Shown here piece after piece: positions 15,801 through 25,171 of a stretch of DNA of 39,142 nucleotides; position 1 is the stretch's first letter, and each line of letters opens with the position of its first letter. The DNA comes from Candidatus Nitrosocaldaceae archaeon. GTDB lineage: Archaea > Thermoproteota > Nitrososphaeria > Nitrososphaerales > Nitrosocaldaceae. The notes under the pieces are model-generated. The model was not told the DNA's origin, searched no databases, and worked only from the letters and a program-made list of their open reading frames with translations. Position numbers and translations under genes: made by a program. Where the stretch lies: positions 1 to 39,142 of the forward strand of contig BPGC01000018.1 in the NCBI GenBank assembly GCA_026002835.1. Direction: 5' to 3'.

Positions 15801-16133
15801 TTATGCATTCTGTAATGAATTCTCTATAAATCTCTTCAATACATCCTTTGATGTAGCTCCTATATGCTGACCTATTATCTTCCCATCCTTGAATAGCAAT
15901 AGTGTAGGAATACTATAGATCTGATACTTCATAGCTATATCTTGATTCTCATCTACATTAAGTTTAAGGAATTTTATCTTTCCTTCATACTCTTTAGCCA
16001 ACTCTTCAATAACTGGTGCTACCATTCTACATGGTCCGCACCACTCAGCCCAAAAGTCTACTAGAACTGGTATCTTTGATTTCAATACATCTTCTTCCCA
16101 TCTACTTGTAGCTGTTGCTTGTACTTCTCCCAT
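15801..16133 (-). CDS. trxA: Thioredoxin
   Basis: A 110-residue cytoplasmic thioredoxin. The active site WCGPC follows VLVDFWAE, and the cis-proline loop YSIPTLLLF and GATSKDVLKRFIE complete the fold. An in-frame ATG at 16169 would add a hydrophobic 12-residue extension (MHIYGLISFNII), but that stretch overlaps the TATA-like DNA upstream of 16133, and MGEVQATATSRWEEDV starts the normal fold, so I use 16133. Divergent from the PRC-barrel gene at 16219; adjacent zinc-ribbon proteins may be redox partners. Confidence 0.95.
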   Translation of the reverse strand: MGEVQATATSRWEEDVLKSKIPVLVDFWAEWCGPCRMVAPVIEELAKEYEGKIKFLKLNVDENQDIAMKYQIYSIPTLLLFKDGKIIGQHIGATSKDVLKRFIENSLQNA

Positions 16134-16218
16134 GATGATATTGAATGATATTAAACCATATATATGCATACGGTATAACTGTTAAACTTTTAATAAAAGC
16201 GGTTATTCTATAACTAAT

Positions 16219-16806
16219 ATGAAGAAGGTTAGAGGCTCTGGTGGTTATATAATTGCTGATCTTACAGAAGAAGAAGAGAGTCAAAGATTAGGAGGAGAGT
16301 ATTTCATAGGTGCTATAGGAAGGATAGATGAAGAAAGGATATCATCGTACCATTGTAATATATGCGATAAAGATTTCGAAGGCGCTCCAATAATAAAGTT
16401 TGAGAAACCAAATAGAGATGTGGAAGGTGTTACTCTTACTGAAGAAGGAGAGTATATATGCAGAGAATGTAATTCAATAATAGCAACCTATAAGAAATTT
16501 GGAGAAGTAAGTAAGATGATGGAAGAGGTTAAAGATGATAATCAAGAAGATGCAATTCCTCTAAGTAAATTTATAGGAATGGATGTATTTGATGATAAAG
16601 CTAGATCTTTAGGCAGAGTAAGTGATATCCGCTTAAAAGGTAACAAACTATTGTTAAGAATAGATGATAAAGATGTAGAATGGGATAAGATAATAGCTAT
16701 AAATGATATAGTATTAGTTAAAGCACAATCTAATATATGTAGTAAATGCAACTATAAAAATAAGGAAGGAGCAAAGTTTTGTGAAGAATGTGGTGCTCCT
16801 CTTTAA
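16219..16806 (+). CDS. PRC-barrel protein with two zinc ribbons
   Basis: 195 residues in three parts: an N-terminal zinc site (C46, C49, C81, C84), a PRC-barrel (about 113-168, PLSKFIGMDVFDDKARSLGRVSDIRL, then the barrel strands) and a C-terminal zinc ribbon CSKCN...CEECGAPL (C174, C177, C188, C191). PRC barrels mediate protein or RNA interactions (RimM, CdvA). The final ribbon closely resembles those of the genes at 14906 and 15352. Function unknown; a scaffold role is inferred. Confidence 0.7.
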   Translation: MKKVRGSGGYIIADLTEEEESQRLGGEYFIGAIGRIDEERISSYHCNICDKDFEGAPIIKFEKPNRDVEGVTLTEEGEYICRECNSIIATYKKFGEVSKMMEEVKDDNQEDAIPLSKFIGMDVFDDKARSLGRVSDIRLKGNKLLLRIDDKDVEWDKIIAINDIVLVKAQSNICSKCNYKNKEGAKFCEECGAPL

Positions 16807-16837
16807 TTAATAAAATAGAAAATAATAATTTTTATAA

Positions 16838-18376
16838 TTATCTTAAACCTTTTCCATCTCCTTCATGCTTCTTTATATTGAATATCCTGTTTAGATATGA
16901 TTCTTGTTCTGGAGTTAATTCTCGTTCAGTATCCTCATCTTTAATTCCAGCAAGCCTTTTTGCTAATGCCATCTTAAAGTCTAGTTCCATAGATCTTCCT
17001 ATCTGTATTCTCTGTGCTTGTGGTGAACCAGCCCCATGCAATGATTCTGATAGATAAGCTACTGCGTTCCTTCCTAGAGTCATATTCTCGATCAATCTTA
17101 GCATTCTAAATCTATGCTCTGGATCTACTCCTTTTCTTCCTCTAAGATACTTCTTTAATAATGGACCTATCTCTGGATTTTTGATATCTTTCTCAGATGG
17201 TAGAGTTACTACCAACCCTCCTGCCAAATCTTGAGCAAACCTAGCCATCTCATACACAAATCTTGTTAGATTATGCTTACATACATTCGCTAACATATCC
17301 TCATTTATCCAATTTCCAGCTTTGGTTTGATAACCTTCAAAGGATGATGCTATTCCAGCACTATATACAGTCTCATTAAGATGAGTCATCTCTACCAATT
17401 TGTCTTTGATATGAGAAGCGTTTGATACACCATTATAATCTGCAATAGCAGCTGCTGCTCCTATCAATACATCGCCAACTCCAGTCTTACATACATAACT
17501 CCTTCTATGATATGCAGTAAACCTCTCAACTAACGGAGCTGCAAATTCATACTCTCCACACATGAATACCTTATCCCATGGCACGAATACATTATCAATT
17601 ATTATCAATGCTTCTTGTCCAGAATAGTTTGGATTACCAGTATCCCACTCTACACCTTCTAAGGCTCTTGTATCACAAGACTGTCTTCCATATATGTATG
17701 TTAGATTTGGATGATCTACTGGAATAGCACAAGATACAGCATAATCCTTATCTCTCTCCGTTAAACGCATAGTTGGCATTACTATTATCCAATGTGAATT
17801 TAAGCATCCAGTCTGATGTGCCTTTGCACCTTTGATTACTATTCCATCTTTTCTCTTCTCTACTATATGTACAAATACATCTGGATCTTCTTGCTCCGAT
17901 GGTCCTTTACTTCTGTCACCTTTAGGATCGCTCATAGCTCCTCCTATCACGAAATTCTCTTCTTGTATGTATTTTATGAAATCGATCAGTCTTTGATGAT
18001 AGTTTGTGCCATATTTCTCATCTATATCATAGGTGACAGAATACAATGCATTTATTGCATCCATTCCTACACATCTCTGAAAACATGTTCCAGTCAACTG
18101 TCCCAATTTTCTCTGCATCTTGTTCTGTAATACAAGATCATCCCTACTCTCTGTAATATGCAAAAATCTGTTTACTCTCTTTCCTATCAATGAGGAATGA
18201 GCAGTTGCGAGTTCTGGTTCTCTTACTGCTAGATCATAAGTCTCAGCAACTGCATTTATTGATGGTCTTATTATGGGATGATCTACTATATTATCTACCT
18301 TCTCTCCAAAGAGATATACGTTAACCTTCCTATTTCTTAAACTCTCTATGTACTCCTTTCCGTTACGGATAGGCAT
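16838..18376 (-). CDS. abfD: 4-hydroxybutyryl-CoA dehydratase
   Basis: A 4Fe-4S and FAD enzyme that dehydrates 4-hydroxybutyryl-CoA to crotonyl-CoA; it is the hallmark enzyme of the archaeal 3-hydroxypropionate/4-hydroxybutyrate CO2-fixation cycle. In 512 residues the cluster ligands appear as C98 and C102 (GTCFQRCVGMDAINALY), H290 and C296 (YHRRSYVCKTGVGDVLIGA). The HpaB-family FAD-binding core is intact, including MSDPKGDRSKGP and VPWDKVFMCGEYEFA. H290 and C296 are six apart, one fewer than I recall for the clostridial enzyme. Standalone gene with its own promoter; it confirms autotrophy. Confidence 0.95.
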   Translation of the reverse strand: MPIRNGKEYIESLRNRKVNVYLFGEKVDNIVDHPIIRPSINAVAETYDLAVREPELATAHSSLIGKRVNRFLHITESRDDLVLQNKMQRKLGQLTGTCFQRCVGMDAINALYSVTYDIDEKYGTNYHQRLIDFIKYIQEENFVIGGAMSDPKGDRSKGPSEQEDPDVFVHIVEKRKDGIVIKGAKAHQTGCLNSHWIIVMPTMRLTERDKDYAVSCAIPVDHPNLTYIYGRQSCDTRALEGVEWDTGNPNYSGQEALIIIDNVFVPWDKVFMCGEYEFAAPLVERFTAYHRRSYVCKTGVGDVLIGAAAAIADYNGVSNASHIKDKLVEMTHLNETVYSAGIASSFEGYQTKAGNWINEDMLANVCKHNLTRFVYEMARFAQDLAGGLVVTLPSEKDIKNPEIGPLLKKYLRGRKGVDPEHRFRMLRLIENMTLGRNAVAYLSESLHGAGSPQAQRIQIGRSMELDFKMALAKRLAGIKDEDTERELTPEQESYLNRIFNIKKHEGDGKGLR

Positions 18377-18535
18377 GTTTAATAGGTATCACAGTATGTT
18401 ATATAATTGTTTAACAATTATTATGCTTAAATCTCTATTATCTATTTATAATATATTTAATATCTTGATTTTTTATAGAAAGAAGTTATCATATATTACA
18501 GTTTTGGTATTTTTATTCTTATAAAATATAAGATG

Positions 18536-18988
18536 TTAATTAACACTATCGCCTATCTTATCTACTACAGATGCATCTTTCAATAGTTTACTCAACTCTT
18601 CATATTTGCTTATTATAAACTTGAATGCTTCCTCAATTTTTTTAGTCTTTCCATACTTATAGCGTATCAACTCTCTATGTCTCCAATATAACATACCTTT
18701 ATCTATTGATAAAGTGCTAAAGTAATCTCTGCCTTTCAGATGATCAGGTAATGCTATATCATAAGGAAATAGATATTCAACTATAAACCATTCATCTCCA
18801 TCTGGATAATCAGAGCCACTATAAAGATCAAAGTAGATATGCAAGAAATTGTTATGTGTATAACCTTCGCCATTTATATTAGGATGTTTAATATCAGATC
18901 TCTTATAACCTATCTTCATCAACTCTGGTTCAAAATATGCTTTAATCACTCCCTTCCTAAGTATTACATTTGCTTCCTCGAGTTTCAA
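18536..18988 (-). CDS. Hypothetical protein
   Basis: 150 residues, soluble, no recognisable family. It shows mixed alpha/beta character with aromatic-rich strands (NNFLHIYFDLYSG, WFIVEYLFPYDIALP) and a C-terminal helix pair. No signal peptide, cysteine cluster or catalytic signature. The upstream 82 bp are AT-rich and shared with the divergent CBS gene at 19071. The 159 bp between its end and the 4HBD promoter hold nothing I can identify. Confidence 0.55.
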   Translation of the reverse strand: MKLEEANVILRKGVIKAYFEPELMKIGYKRSDIKHPNINGEGYTHNNFLHIYFDLYSGSDYPDGDEWFIVEYLFPYDIALPDHLKGRDYFSTLSIDKGMLYWRHRELIRYKYGKTKKIEEAFKFIISKYEELSKLLKDASVVDKIGDSVN

Positions 18989-19070
18989 ACATACTTTCTC
19001 TACACTTCCTATTTTATAATCTTTATAATTTTAACAGTATATATAAAGATAGAGTTATAGGATATTCATC

Positions 19071-19868
19071 ATGATAAATATATTAGAATTGAGCATTGAA
19101 GATCTCTTCCCTAACATCTTCAATAGACAATACTTTTTTGTATACCAAGATGAGAGTGTATATCTTGCATCTGTATGTTTGATACCATCTATAGAAGTTT
19201 ATGTTGATGGAGTTATTGTTATTGATGATAATAAACCTATAGGAAGAATTGGCAGCAAACATATACTAACAGCATATTATAGATTTGGGAGAGATGCATT
19301 TTATAAGCAATCAAAAGATATAATGCACTCTACTAAAGATCATCTAAAGCCATCTTCATCATTGCTTGATCTATTGAACGATTTTAGAAAAAATAAAGTA
19401 GGATTTGCTCCAATAACTAATGATGAAATATTAGCAGTTGCATCTATCTATGATGTATTAAAGGCTATAGTGAAATTACCCATGGATATGTCAGTAAAAG
19501 GAATAGGTTCAAAGATAATAACAATAGATGAGAATTATAGTATAAGAGATGCATTAAGGATAATGCTTGAGAATAATATAAGAAGATTATTCATAAAGAA
19601 GGATAAATTCTATACTGCTATTGTTGGAAGGGATATACTAGGATTTATTATGGAGAACGAAATAGGCTCTAATAAGAGAATAGATATCTCTAATATCAAG
19701 ATAGATGCATTAGACATGCATAAGATTACTAGCATAAGAGAAGATACTAGCATAAGAGATGCTATAGTCATGCTACTAAAAGAGAAAGCACCATCATCAT
19801 TAATAGTAGAGGACGAATATGTTATAACACCATTAGATATAATTACTAACATAATAAAGTATAAGTAA
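19071..19868 (+). CDS. Four-CBS-repeat regulatory protein
   Basis: 265 residues made of CBS-domain repeats, cytoplasmic sensors that bind adenine nucleotides. The third and fourth repeats are clear: MSVKGIGSKIITIDENYSIRDALRIMLENNIRRLFI (about 139-174) and the final MHKITSIREDTSIRDAIVMLLKEKAPSSLIVEDEYVITPLDIITNII. The first half has two more divergent repeats. No catalytic domain is fused, so it probably regulates a partner or DNA. Divergent from the hypothetical gene at 18988. Confidence 0.78.
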   Translation: MINILELSIEDLFPNIFNRQYFFVYQDESVYLASVCLIPSIEVYVDGVIVIDDNKPIGRIGSKHILTAYYRFGRDAFYKQSKDIMHSTKDHLKPSSSLLDLLNDFRKNKVGFAPITNDEILAVASIYDVLKAIVKLPMDMSVKGIGSKIITIDENYSIRDALRIMLENNIRRLFIKKDKFYTAIVGRDILGFIMENEIGSNKRIDISNIKIDALDMHKITSIREDTSIRDAIVMLLKEKAPSSLIVEDEYVITPLDIITNIIKYK

Positions 19869-19889
19869 AGTATTGTTTAATATGCCTTT

Positions 19890-19991
19890 ATGTTCAATGA
19901 GCGTAAATATAGAAGGAATAATATGCAGAAAGCATATAGTAGAAAGGTAAAGAAAGCTATTCGCTTTAAGATAAAAAGGAAGAAACGCTAA
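19890..19991 (+). CDS. Very basic mini-protein (33 residues)
   Basis: A 33-residue frame 21 bp after the CBS gene in which 16 residues are Lys or Arg (it ends KVKKAIRFKIKRKKR). The composition is like the tiny ribosomal protein eL41, although the sequence is not a clear match. Such proteins bind rRNA. The stop overlaps the end of the convergent peptidase gene by 4 bp. No clear ribosome binding site; a chance frame cannot be excluded, since AAA/AGA codons are common in this DNA. Confidence 0.4.
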   Translation: MFNERKYRRNNMQKAYSRKVKKAIRFKIKRKKR

Positions 19992-21340
19992 TCTAGTTTG
20001 CTAAACTCTTGCATTATCATCGCTGCATAGCATACTCCATCTAATACATTTCTTATTCCAGTAAATTCATTAGGTGCGTGTATATTAGCATATGCTGGTG
20101 AACAACCAGTCCATATAGACTCTTGCTGCAATATCTTTGTAAATACAAAGTCTGGTCCAGAACCCCACATGTTAGGGAATATTGATGGTTCTAATCCAAA
20201 TGTTTCCTTTGCTGCTATCGATGCAGCATTTATTATCTTCGCTTTTGGACTAGTCTTTGATGGTTTTAGCGAACCGAATTTGTATAATTCTATATCCTTA
20301 AAACCTTCCTTATCTAGATGTTTTCTTATTAGCATTATCAATTTGTCTGGATCTTGATCATATACTAACCTAAAATCTAGTTTGGCATAGGCCATACTAG
20401 GTAATACTGTCTTTGAACCAGGACCAGTATATCCTGCATGTATCCCAGCAATATTACATGTTGGATCGAATAATAACTTCTTCAATGCAGTTTTACCTTT
20501 AACATTATTTATCAAGCCTTTAATTCCATACTCTACCATTATCATCTTCTCATCATAATCTAACTTTCTTAATAATGCTAGATCTTCTTTGGTAGGAACC
20601 TTTACATCATCATACCATTTATCAATCATAATCTTCCCAGCATCATTCCTTATAGTTTGTAATGCCTTTAGTAATCGCCATGCTGGATTTGGCACTATTG
20701 GTGCTAAGCCTGAGTGCATATCTACAGATGCAGTTCGGCATCTTAACTCAACATATAGCATGCCTTTCAAGCCAGCATATATCGATGCTGCTCCTTTCTG
20801 ATTCAACGAGCCATCAAAGCATACAGTTGCATCTGCTTTTAATCTATCTTTATTATCTTCTACAAACTTTGGAAGGTTTACAGATGATATCTCTTCCTCT
20901 CCTTCTATAAGGAACTTTATATTTACTGGAGGTTCTCCTACTGTATCTACATAATATTTTACTGCTTTTATCATAGCAACTACATTACCTTTAGAGTCAG
21001 CTGCTCCTCTCCCATGTATCTTATCATCAGCAACAACTCCAGAGAATGGATTGTATCTCCATGCTTCTATTGGTTCTACTGGTTGTACATCATAATGGCT
21101 ATAGAATAATAAGGTTTTATCTGAACTGCCTTTTATCTCTCCAATTACTATTGGATTTCCATCCTCAGGCTTCTTTATACTGCTTGTTACACCAGCATCC
21201 CTCAATATTCCGTTTAATGTAGCAGCGCATTCTTCCATCCCTACATTCTGTGCTGATATACTAGGATGTTTTACTAGATTTCTAAGATCGCTTATTATAT
21301 CATCTTTATTCTTCTCTACATATCTTCTAATCTCTTGCAT
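19988..21340 (-). CDS. M20-family metallopeptidase (dipeptidase/deacylase)
   Basis: A cytoplasmic di-zinc amidohydrolase of the ArgE/DapE/CPG2 group, 450 residues. The zinc ligands and catalytic acids are present: YSHYDVQP (H82 and D84), GRGAADSKGN (D115), the general base in EGEEEISS (E148-E149), CFDG, and a C-terminal histidine in IHAPNEF. A dimerization lid domain is inserted around 180-300. The closest annotation is a dipeptidase or acetyl-lysine/ornithine deacetylase-like enzyme; the substrate cannot be fixed from sequence. Confidence 0.88.
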   Translation of the reverse strand: MQEIRRYVEKNKDDIISDLRNLVKHPSISAQNVGMEECAATLNGILRDAGVTSSIKKPEDGNPIVIGEIKGSSDKTLLFYSHYDVQPVEPIEAWRYNPFSGVVADDKIHGRGAADSKGNVVAMIKAVKYYVDTVGEPPVNIKFLIEGEEEISSVNLPKFVEDNKDRLKADATVCFDGSLNQKGAASIYAGLKGMLYVELRCRTASVDMHSGLAPIVPNPAWRLLKALQTIRNDAGKIMIDKWYDDVKVPTKEDLALLRKLDYDEKMIMVEYGIKGLINNVKGKTALKKLLFDPTCNIAGIHAGYTGPGSKTVLPSMAYAKLDFRLVYDQDPDKLIMLIRKHLDKEGFKDIELYKFGSLKPSKTSPKAKIINAASIAAKETFGLEPSIFPNMWGSGPDFVFTKILQQESIWTGCSPAYANIHAPNEFTGIRNVLDGVCYAAMIMQEFSKLD

Positions 21341-21531
21341 GCTAATATATAATAGATATACACACTTAATACTTTGCTCAAGTACATAATTTGAAATAAT
21401 CTATGTAGTTTGATATTAATTATTGATATATTGAATTAATATAAGTGTATTATAATATATTTAACATATAAATACTATGAAATTTTATAAAAATAGCAAA
21501 GTTAGGAATATAACTAGCTTTAAATAATCAA

Positions 21532-21545
21532 CTTATCTTGATAAG
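21532..21545. promoter_or_regulatory. Inverted repeat at the YchF-like gene start
   Basis: CTTATC-TT-GATAAG sits 3-16 bp upstream of the ATG at 21549, while a TTTAAATA-like box lies near 21519-21527. The dyad would overlap the transcription start, as an operator would. The rest of 21341-21531 is AT-rich and shows no gene. Confidence 0.3.
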
Positions 21546-21548
21546 ATT

Positions 21549-22763
21549 ATGACTATAAGGATTGGTCTGATCGGCAAAACTAATACTGGTAAAACCACAT
21601 TCTTTAATGCTGCTACATTGAGTTTTGCTGAAGTATCTACATATCCATTTACTACAAAGAAACCTAATGTTGGAACTGCTTATGCAATAAGCCTTTGCGT
21701 TCATAAAGAGTTTAGAGTTCAAGACAATCCTAGGAATTCAGCATGTGTAGATGGATGGAGATTTATTCCTATAGAATTGATAGATCTGCCAGGATTGATA
21801 AAAGGCGCATGGAGTGGTAAAGGTTTAGGCAATCAATTCTTATCTGTAGCAGCACAGTCTGATGCTTTATTACATATAGTAGATGCATCTGGAAGTATAG
21901 ATGCTGCTGGAAGGATAACAGATCCTGGTGAAGGAGATCCATTAGCAGATATAGCTGATATAGAGGAAGAGTTAGTAATGTGGTATCTAAAATTGATCGA
22001 AGGTAATAGAGAGAAGATAATCAGAGCTATAAAGTCTGGAGATAGATTAGAGCAAGCACTAACAAAGATCCTTGCTGGTATAGGAGTTAAAGAAGATCAT
22101 ATAATTAAAGCATTAAAAGAGTGCAAGTTGGAAACAAAAAGTTTTGATGAATTTGACTTTGATGAGATGAAACAATTTGCATGGGCATTAAGGGATATAT
22201 CAAAACCAACTCTAATAGTTGCTAATAAGATCGATATTCCAACAGCAGCTGAGAACTTTAAGAGGATGAGAGAGGAGTATAAGGAGCATCTAATAGTACC
22301 AGCTAGTGCTGAAGCAGAACTAACATTGAGAAGAGCTGAGAATAAAGGATTGATAAGATATGTTCCAGGAGATGAGAGGTTTGAAGTTATAAAGAGAGAA
22401 GAGTTAACTGATAAACAAAAGTGGGCATTGAACTTCATAAGGAGAGATGTATTAGGAGAATATATGAGGACTGGGGTGCAACATGCAATAAATGTAGCTG
22501 TCTTCAAACTATTGAAGATGAATACAGTATATCCAGTAGCAGATGTCTCAAAATTAGCAGATAAAGATGGAAATGTATTACCAGATGTTTACCTATTACC
22601 AGCAGGAAGTACAGTTGAAGATTTAGCAAAGATGATCCATACAGATTTAGCAAAAGGTTTGTTATATGCTATAGATGCTAGAGATGGTTTGAGATTACCA
22701 ACTGATTACCAATTAAAAGATAGAGATGTTATTAGTATAGTATCAGCAGCTAAGAAAAAGTGA
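21549..22763 (+). CDS. YchF/Obg-related GTPase with TGS domain
   Basis: A 404-residue cytoplasmic GTPase of the archaeal YchF-like group. G1 is GKTNTGKTT (9-17), the switch contains STYPFTTKKPNVGTAY, G3 is DLPG, and G4 is NKID (about 229-232). A helical segment is inserted after the G domain, and a C-terminal TGS domain includes VYLLPAGSTVEDLAKMIHTDLAKG. Members bind ribosomes or RNA. The length and TGS end are normal for archaeal homologues. Confidence 0.92.
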   Translation: MTIRIGLIGKTNTGKTTFFNAATLSFAEVSTYPFTTKKPNVGTAYAISLCVHKEFRVQDNPRNSACVDGWRFIPIELIDLPGLIKGAWSGKGLGNQFLSVAAQSDALLHIVDASGSIDAAGRITDPGEGDPLADIADIEEELVMWYLKLIEGNREKIIRAIKSGDRLEQALTKILAGIGVKEDHIIKALKECKLETKSFDEFDFDEMKQFAWALRDISKPTLIVANKIDIPTAAENFKRMREEYKEHLIVPASAEAELTLRRAENKGLIRYVPGDERFEVIKREELTDKQKWALNFIRRDVLGEYMRTGVQHAINVAVFKLLKMNTVYPVADVSKLADKDGNVLPDVYLLPAGSTVEDLAKMIHTDLAKGLLYAIDARDGLRLPTDYQLKDRDVISIVSAAKKK

Positions 22764-23798
22764 TCATCTTCCATAGATATCTGTATCTTTATGGAATGAT
22801 ACCCAAGAGAACCAGAAACTTGGTTCTAATACCAATCTTTCAAGCTTTTTACCTTTCATTATGCCATCTATAGCATTACCTTCAATATTCCATACGCTAT
22901 TACTCTCTCTATCTTTTATAGTATCATCATCTAAGATGAACTCTAGTGTTTTACCATCTATACTTCTATCAAATGCCCTTGTCAAACCATTGATAGATAT
23001 TATAACTATATCTTTACCATCTATACTATCATTTATTATATTATCATCTTTGAATATATCCATCAAATATGCTTTATTATCTATCCCATAAACCAATTCC
23101 TTAGGTTTTAGCCTATCATCTCTATGGTCTAATGGGAATAATATATCATCTCTTGTATAATAATCGCCATATGGATCTACTCCATAAGGTCTTATTGCTC
23201 CAGTATCTTGTGATAACACTAGAGTATTAGGATATGCATTCTTCCAATCTTTCCATGATGCTAGATCAAATTGCACTTTCTTCAACTCATAGCCTACATA
23301 TTTACCAGAGATGCCTATTCCTAAACCTTGACTCCATAGCGTATCTGATGTTCTGTCATACATTACTAGATTGTTATTATATAACTTTCCAGATACGCCA
23401 AACTCTACTATATTGTCATCTATTACCCTTTCAAATACCATGCTTGTAAAGCATAAGGGACAATAAGTTACTGCTATTGGTAAACCATTTATCTCATCAT
23501 TAACTATCTCATGCCATACTAATATGCTTAAAGGATATGCTTTTGCTTCTCCATTGATATTTACTCCTATAACTTTATCTTCATCTTTTAAGAATGTAGC
23601 TTCGCTAACGGTTATGAACTTTGGATTATCTATTGAAGGTATGCCATCTTTCCCAACTCCTCCAGATACTATCTTGGATTCTGGCACTATTGAATTTGTA
23701 TCTATTGCTACATTGCTAGTAGGAAAATATCTTATTGTTACCAATCCTATCAATAGGATTGCTGCTACTCCTATCAGTGCTATATGCATTAGTTTCAT
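22764..23798 (-). CDS. DUF3179 exported protein
   Basis: 344 residues: a signal-anchor helix (about 4-22), then a DUF3179 domain. Its hallmark is AKAYPLSILVWHEIVND, then VTYCPLCFTSMVFER, FGVSGKLYNNNLVMYDR and SDTLWSQ; the CPLC pair could hold metal or a disulfide. The C-terminal part ends with WFSWVSFHKDTDIY, another family feature. The biochemical role of DUF3179 is unknown; it is common in AOA, haloarchaea and marine bacteria. Convergent with the GTPase with no bases between. Confidence 0.88.
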   Translation of the reverse strand: MKLMHIALIGVAAILLIGLVTIRYFPTSNVAIDTNSIVPESKIVSGGVGKDGIPSIDNPKFITVSEATFLKDEDKVIGVNINGEAKAYPLSILVWHEIVNDEINGLPIAVTYCPLCFTSMVFERVIDDNIVEFGVSGKLYNNNLVMYDRTSDTLWSQGLGIGISGKYVGYELKKVQFDLASWKDWKNAYPNTLVLSQDTGAIRPYGVDPYGDYYTRDDILFPLDHRDDRLKPKELVYGIDNKAYLMDIFKDDNIINDSIDGKDIVIISINGLTRAFDRSIDGKTLEFILDDDTIKDRESNSVWNIEGNAIDGIMKGKKLERLVLEPSFWFSWVSFHKDTDIYGR

Positions 23799-23855
23799 AT
23801 TATTGGTTAGCAGAATTCATCTATAAATAAATCCTTTAAGAGTTAAAGATTGGGT

Positions 23856-24938
23856 TTAATCTGTTGCAAATAACTGCTTGAACTCTTCCTTGCTTAAGGT
23901 TTCGATCTCTGCTATCTTTATATTCTCTTTTACATGCTCTAATCTCTTTTGTCCTACCAATGGGATAACTCCAGCAGATCTAGCAAATTGCAAGCATCGT
24001 AATGCTGCTGACTTTATATTAGCAAACTCTGGTATTCTATCTAATATCTTGCCTTGCATCAACGGAACGCTGGTAAATATACCAATACCTAATCTATCAG
24101 CAGCATCTATTATATTCATCTGCTCATTATCTATATGCTGGTTCTTTAATGTTAATGCTTCTGGCATAGCAAGGTTGAATGGTAGTTGTATGAATTTAAA
24201 ACCATGATCCTTCTTTATGCTTTCAGCCATCTTTACAATATCATATAGATTAAGATATTCTATATGATCTTCTTTAACTCTAAAACAGTTCCATGTTGCT
24301 AAACCATAATATCTAATCTTCCCTTCCATCCTCTTCTCTTCATAAAATTCGAATACATCTTTTAACATCTGCATAAATCTATCTCTACCAACGTCATAAA
24401 CTTGACTCTCTATAGCATTATGAAGGTATAATAGATCTATTGTCTCTAAACCGAGATTTCTTCTGCTTCTTTCCAATTGATCTTCTAAATAACTAATCTT
24501 CATACAATGATAACCAGAAGATATATCTTCTGGCTTTATTATGCCTGTGTTTATTAACCTAGTCTGAATATATTGCCATATATCCATATCTAGATCTCCA
24601 TCATCAGTAATATACCCATTCTTTGTACTGATAAATATCTCATCTCTTCTTATCAAGTTATTATCAATCATATCTTCAACTGCTCTTCTTATCGCTCTCT
24701 CAGACTTTTGAGATCTATAATTTATAGCAGTATCTATAACATTGATTGCTCCATTACTAACAGATAATTTTATGGCATCGATAATCATTCTATCCTCTTC
24801 TTTACTAGTAGTTCCTAGATATGTACCCATTCCAATGCTAGTTAGATATAGCTCGTTAACAAGCCTGAAATGTTTATCATTATTGAACCTATCTTTAAAC
24901 CTCTTAGTACCTTCTTTAGTAGCGTATCCTTCTATCAT
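23856..24938 (-). CDS. Aldo/keto reductase family oxidoreductase
   Basis: A 360-residue NAD(P)H-dependent TIM-barrel reductase. The catalytic tetrad is visible as D69 (NVIDTAINY), Y74, K106 (FISTKNGY) and H173 (LLYLHNAIES). The C-terminal cofactor loop is VIPLVGQKRLEHVKENI. The insertion around 108-145 (DDGDLDMDIWQYIQTRL...) is longer than in the smallest AKRs and typical of archaeal and bacterial members of unknown substrate. 17 bp after the small membrane protein gene on the same strand. Confidence 0.88.
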   Translation of the reverse strand: MIEGYATKEGTKRFKDRFNNDKHFRLVNELYLTSIGMGTYLGTTSKEEDRMIIDAIKLSVSNGAINVIDTAINYRSQKSERAIRRAVEDMIDNNLIRRDEIFISTKNGYITDDGDLDMDIWQYIQTRLINTGIIKPEDISSGYHCMKISYLEDQLERSRRNLGLETIDLLYLHNAIESQVYDVGRDRFMQMLKDVFEFYEEKRMEGKIRYYGLATWNCFRVKEDHIEYLNLYDIVKMAESIKKDHGFKFIQLPFNLAMPEALTLKNQHIDNEQMNIIDAADRLGIGIFTSVPLMQGKILDRIPEFANIKSAALRCLQFARSAGVIPLVGQKRLEHVKENIKIAEIETLSKEEFKQLFATD

Positions 24939-24955
24939 TAAACAAAGATCTGTTA

Positions 24956-25171
24956 CTAGTCCTTATATATGTTGAATATCTTCCTCCACCAGTCTAAGAA
25001 CCTTCCAAATAATCCTCCAAATGTGAAGTTTACTATTGCAGAGAAACCAGCAGTTGCTAATATCTGCCATACCTCCAGATTCAATACAAAGTAATTGAAT
25101 ATTATATACAAAGGTACCCAGAATACTATCGATGCTAACGAGTCTATAATGTATTTCTTATCCTTTCTCAT
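24956..25171 (-). CDS. Small two-helix membrane protein, AlaE-like
   Basis: 71 residues: a basic N-terminus (MRKDKKYI), a first hydrophobic segment with an early aspartate (IIDSLASIVFWVPLYIIFNYF), a second (VWQILATAGFSAIVNFTFGGLFG) and an aromatic/basic tail (RFLDWWRKIFN). The D-S/T-A start and R-x-x-D end recall the small alanine exporter AlaE, but the match is by eye and weak. It is upstream of the aldo/keto reductase and probably co-transcribed. Confidence 0.5.
   Translation of the reverse strand: MRKDKKYIIDSLASIVFWVPLYIIFNYFVLNLEVWQILATAGFSAIVNFTFGGLFGRFLDWWRKIFNIYKD

Noticed and set aside
17816..18130. Plus-strand frame of 104 codons opposite 4HBD
   Set aside because: Antisense of the strongly conserved 4-hydroxybutyryl-CoA dehydratase; Cys/Tyr/Phe-rich translation typical of antisense frames in AT-rich DNA.
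22097..22507. Minus-strand frame of 136 codons inside the YchF-like GTPase
   Set aside because: Antisense of a confident GTPase gene; Ser/Leu-rich with no domain.
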